NCBI RefSeq assembly: GCF_019279795.1
Contig: NC_056749.1
Location: forward strand, 581,555,415-581,619,414
Direction of reading: 5' to 3'
DNA: 64,000 nucleotides
Source: Protopterus annectens
Lineage: Eukaryota > Chordata > Ceratodontiformes > Protopteridae
Shown: in pieces, positions 61,844 to 64,000 of the stretch
How positions within the stretch are numbered: position 1 is the first letter of the stretch
Layout: every line of letters starts with the position of its first letter
Position numbers and translations under genes: made by a program
Notes under the pieces: model-generated
What the model was told of the DNA's origin: nothing
Databases searched by the model: none
What the model saw: the letters and a program-made list of their open reading frames with translations, nothing else

Positions 61844-61850
61844 TATATAA
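61844..61850 (+). promoter_or_regulatory. TATA-like box of the MULE transposon
   Basis: TATATAA followed by GTAGCAGGGG lies about 65 bases upstream of the ATG at 61908, and the motif recurs in the related MITEs. A perfect splice-donor consensus, AAG|GTAAGT, at 61925/61926 follows the first six codons. Whether it is used is unknown. Confidence 0.45.
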
Positions 61851-62049
61851 GTAGCAGGGGAGGTGGGGGGCACAGCCGGGCTTGCTCCACTGCAAAACAT
61901 GGGTTGAATGTCACCGGATGTTAAGGTAAGTTCGAAAAATATCAACAATTCGACCTTTTGTTGTTTCGTTATATTGATTGATCACTATTGTTAATTTCGA
62001 TAATGTTTTTTGAGTAACTAATTACTTGCAAAAATGTTTTTGAAATTTT

Positions 62050-62233
62050 GATAGTAAAAGGCAAGCATCTCCTGGTTACTGAAGGGTATTTATACCATTT
62101 AGAGAGGACTAGATATAGCAAATGATACTGGGCTTGTAAATTGAAAATAACTGATGGTTGTAAAGGTAGAGCTGTAACCACTCTGCTTCCTAAAGAAGAC
62201 ATATTAAATAAATCGGTAGCACACCATCACCAG
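62050..62233 (+). pseudogene. FLYWCH-type zinc finger of MULE transposase
   Basis: The frame reads GKHLLVTEGYLYHLERTRYS, then YWACKLKITDGCKGRAVTTL, then SVAHHH. This is the FLYWCH pattern of Gly-Tyr, Tyr-Trp, Cys-X8-Cys and His-X-His, expected to bind DNA at the element ends. A TGA stop at 62123-62125 lies one codon before the Tyr-Trp pair. A one-base frameshift near 62230 separates the finger from the transposase frame. Confidence 0.8.
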
Positions 62234-63407
62234 GTGATCCCAGAGAAATAGCTAGGTATACAGTGTGTAGTGACTTGAAAATAAGAGCCAAATACAGTAG
62301 GGATACACCTTGTCTGCTAGTAGAGGATGCTGTACAAACAACGTCCTTAGACAGTGTAGACATTATTCCCAACAGAAGGGCATTGTTACAACAAGTAAGA
62401 AGAGTTAGAGCAAAAGGGAGAGTACGAGATAACCCTGATGAGCTAACACTACATACTACAGACTTCAATGATTATCCTCTGAAAGACGGAATGTTTGTTA
62501 GCAAAACAATGTCTGATGTAACAACAGACACCACAGTAGTGGTTTTCAGTACTGTGAAGAACTTATACAATCTAAGTCAGGCTACTATTTGGCTTATGGA
62601 CGGCACATTTTTTAAAAAAGGTGTCACCATCCGTCAACTATATAGTATACATGGCTTAATAAAGTGCGGCTCATATAGTAAGACTGTACCCCTACTGTAT
62701 GCTTTAATGTCGAAAAAGTCATTCAAGTCCTACAATTACTTATGGCATTCCACATTCCATTTATTATCAGAGCAGGGATTTGAGGTGGCAGTCAAGTTTG
62801 TGTTATGCAATTTTGAAATCACAGCACTGAAAAGTGTACATTTAAATATACCCGGAGCCCGATCAAAGGACTTTCTCTTTCATTTTGGCCAGAACATCTG
62901 GCGTAAAGTGCAATCCCTGGGGTTAGCATCAACCTACAATACTAACTCTACCTTGCAGTTACATGTGAAGTGTTTCCTGAAGAGGGTAAGGAACTTCTGC
63001 ATTATTTTTCCGATTGGTATATCTACAGAAAGAAATGCAAGTTTAATACGCGGACCTTGGGCAATATATGGTTTCCATCACTCTTTCCAGTTACATTCTG
63101 GAATGTGTCCGATTTAAATTATCTATTTCTGCCACGCACTCAGAACTCCATTGAGGCGTGGCACCATAGATTAAAGTGCTTGCTAGGTGCAAGAAATACA
63201 GGCTTGCATGTTCTACTGCTATCTTTAGTCCATGAACAAAATTGTGTGGATGAACTGCGGATTCGGGTGGAAACAGGATGTCTTCCTTCTCCAAAGAAAA
63301 GGAGACTAGTAGCCCGGCATGAACAATTCAGAACTGTACTTTCAAAGAGGACGTGTTACTCCAGCTTGGACTTTGTGAAAGCCATAGCTCGGCTATTAAA
63401 AATGTAA
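62234..63407 (+). pseudogene. MULE transposase
   Basis: This frame reads GDPREIARYTVCSDLKIRAK first, the usual link after a FLYWCH finger. The MULE domain comes next: IWLMDGTFFKKG (first catalytic Asp, around 62600), QLYSIHGLI, VPLLYALMSKKS, VLCNFEITAL (the second catalytic Asp of the usual TDFE is Asn here) and FLFHFGQNIWRKVQSLGL. After a frameshift near 62970 the C-terminus continues with RTQNSIEAWHHRLKCLLGAR (third catalytic Glu region), LRIRVETGCLPSPKKRR and LDFVKAIARLLKM, ending at TAA. The family cuts and pastes the element. Loss of Asp2 and the breaks make this copy dead. Confidence 0.88.
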
Positions 63408-63409
63408 TG

Positions 63410-63817
63410 TTTGCCTGTGGTGTTTAGCAGTATAAATACTGGCATACAGTGATTGAGTGTTCACTACATGGATCACTATCTACGTGTTCTACAACGGGAT
63501 GACTTCTACTACGGGATTGTTTACACTTGTTAATGATGTACACACACACTACTTTGGCGGGTATTCATTGTTTGGAGTTTGCACAGCAATGGCAAGTGAC
63601 TTTCATTTACGTGATGTGATGTTTTCATTTGTATATAGCACTTAAATACACCTTTTGGGTTCTTTGGTGTGGGGCTCGCTATTGTGTTGTCAGTGTTTTG
63701 AACGTCGGTTTTCTGCTTGTCAGGATTTTGAGTTTACAGTGTTTTGGGCTGTCGGTTATTTCATGTCATTCTTTTCAGTGTCAATCTTGTGATCTGTCGG
63801 TCTACTGTAGTAGACCC
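63410..63817 (+). other. MULE 3' region
   Basis: Non-coding sequence after the transposase stop. From 63690 to 63800 the blocks TGTCAGTGTTTTGAACGTCGG, TACAGTGTTTTGGGCTGTCGG and TCAATCTTGTGATCTGTCGG look like three degenerate direct repeats. A short palindrome, GTCTACTGTAGTAGAC, follows at about 63801. This may be the element's terminal binding-site array. Confidence 0.45.
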
Positions 63818-63819
63818 AT

Positions 63820-63912
<93 letters not shown>
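63818..63912. repeat. (TA)n and (GA)n microsatellites
   Basis: A TA run of about 75 bases passes directly into a short GA run (63894-63912). Confidence 0.95.
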
Positions 63913-64000
63913 TAAATGCATTGCAAAACATGACCACAGCATTTCTAGATATTGGTGATGCTTCATTTTTGCCATGAGGGAAGGCCACTTGACCCTTGTC
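63913..64000. other. Unassigned window end
   Basis: Short unassigned sequence to the window edge. Confidence 0.4.

Larger units (their letters stand above)
61640..63800 (+). mobile_element. MULE-type DNA transposon with FLYWCH finger
   Basis: A Mutator-like element of about 2.2 kb: a hairpin-rich leader with a TATA-like box, a zinc-finger/transposase gene, and a 3' segment with repeated TGTCGGTT-type blocks ending at GTCTACTGTAGTAGAC. Outer terminal repeats could not be defined because a (GT)n tract abuts the left and a (TA)n tract abuts the right. It is inactivated by one stop and two frameshifts. Confidence 0.75.

Overview
This is a non-coding, transposon-rich stretch of an animal nuclear genome, almost certainly a non-mammalian vertebrate (a fish or amphibian seems likeliest; the species cannot be read from the window). 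The reasons are the AT-rich intergenic sequence, very long (AC)n and (AT)n microsatellites, and a repeat mix of CR1-, L2- and RTE-type LINEs, a tRNA-headed SINE, a Gmr1-like Ty3/gypsy element, piggyBac-like and hAT-like MITEs and a FLYWCH/MULE transposon. I found no convincing host gene, tRNA, rRNA or CRISPR array. All recognisable protein coding belongs to mobile elements, and every copy is truncated or broken.

Layout. 1-9 kb: mostly unassigned DNA, with a perfect 20-bp inverted repeat, a foldback MITE between microsatellites (3.2-3.5 kb), a CR1 3' fragment (6.2-6.9 kb, minus) and an L2-type 3' tail (8.6-8.95 kb). 9-15 kb: a SINE fragment, a MULE-like fragment, an L2 reverse transcriptase relic, then a piggyBac-like MITE split by a 2.5-kb CR1 insertion. 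15.6 kb: a 76-bp tandem duplication. 17.2-24.1 kb: an LTR retrotransposon on the minus strand with 5-bp target duplications, a leucine-tRNA-type primer site, a polypurine tract and integrase placed before reverse transcriptase; a second copy of the same piggyBac-like MITE sits inside it. 24-30 kb: microsatellites and an old CR1 relic. 30.5-35.6 kb: two tandem-repeat arrays leading into the best CR1 copy, which keeps an ORF1 esterase tail, endonuclease and reverse transcriptase. 35.7-41.6 kb: a palindromic minisatellite, a hAT-like MITE, a CR1 relic, a SINE and a CR1 tail. 41.6-48.8 kb: largely unassigned. 48.8-51.5 kb: an RTE LINE and a CR1 fragment. 53.2-59.5 kb: a CR1 copy split by a 5-kb L2-like LINE. 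59.9-60.4 kb: two CR1 3' ends pointing outward. 61.6-63.8 kb: a FLYWCH zinc-finger/MULE transposase gene with a promoter-like, hairpin-rich leader.

How the parts relate. The nesting gives relative ages: LTR element before its internal MITE; piggyBac-like MITE at 11.9 kb before the CR1 at 12.1 kb; CR1 at 53.2 kb before the L2-like element. The SINE carries the exact 3' end of the RTE LINE, including the RTE stop codon, so the RTE family is its likely mobilising partner. The foldback MITE at 3.2 kb shares the leader core of the MULE transposon at 61.6 kb, so it looks like a non-autonomous relative. All family assignments come from reading motifs by eye and were not checked against a repeat database.
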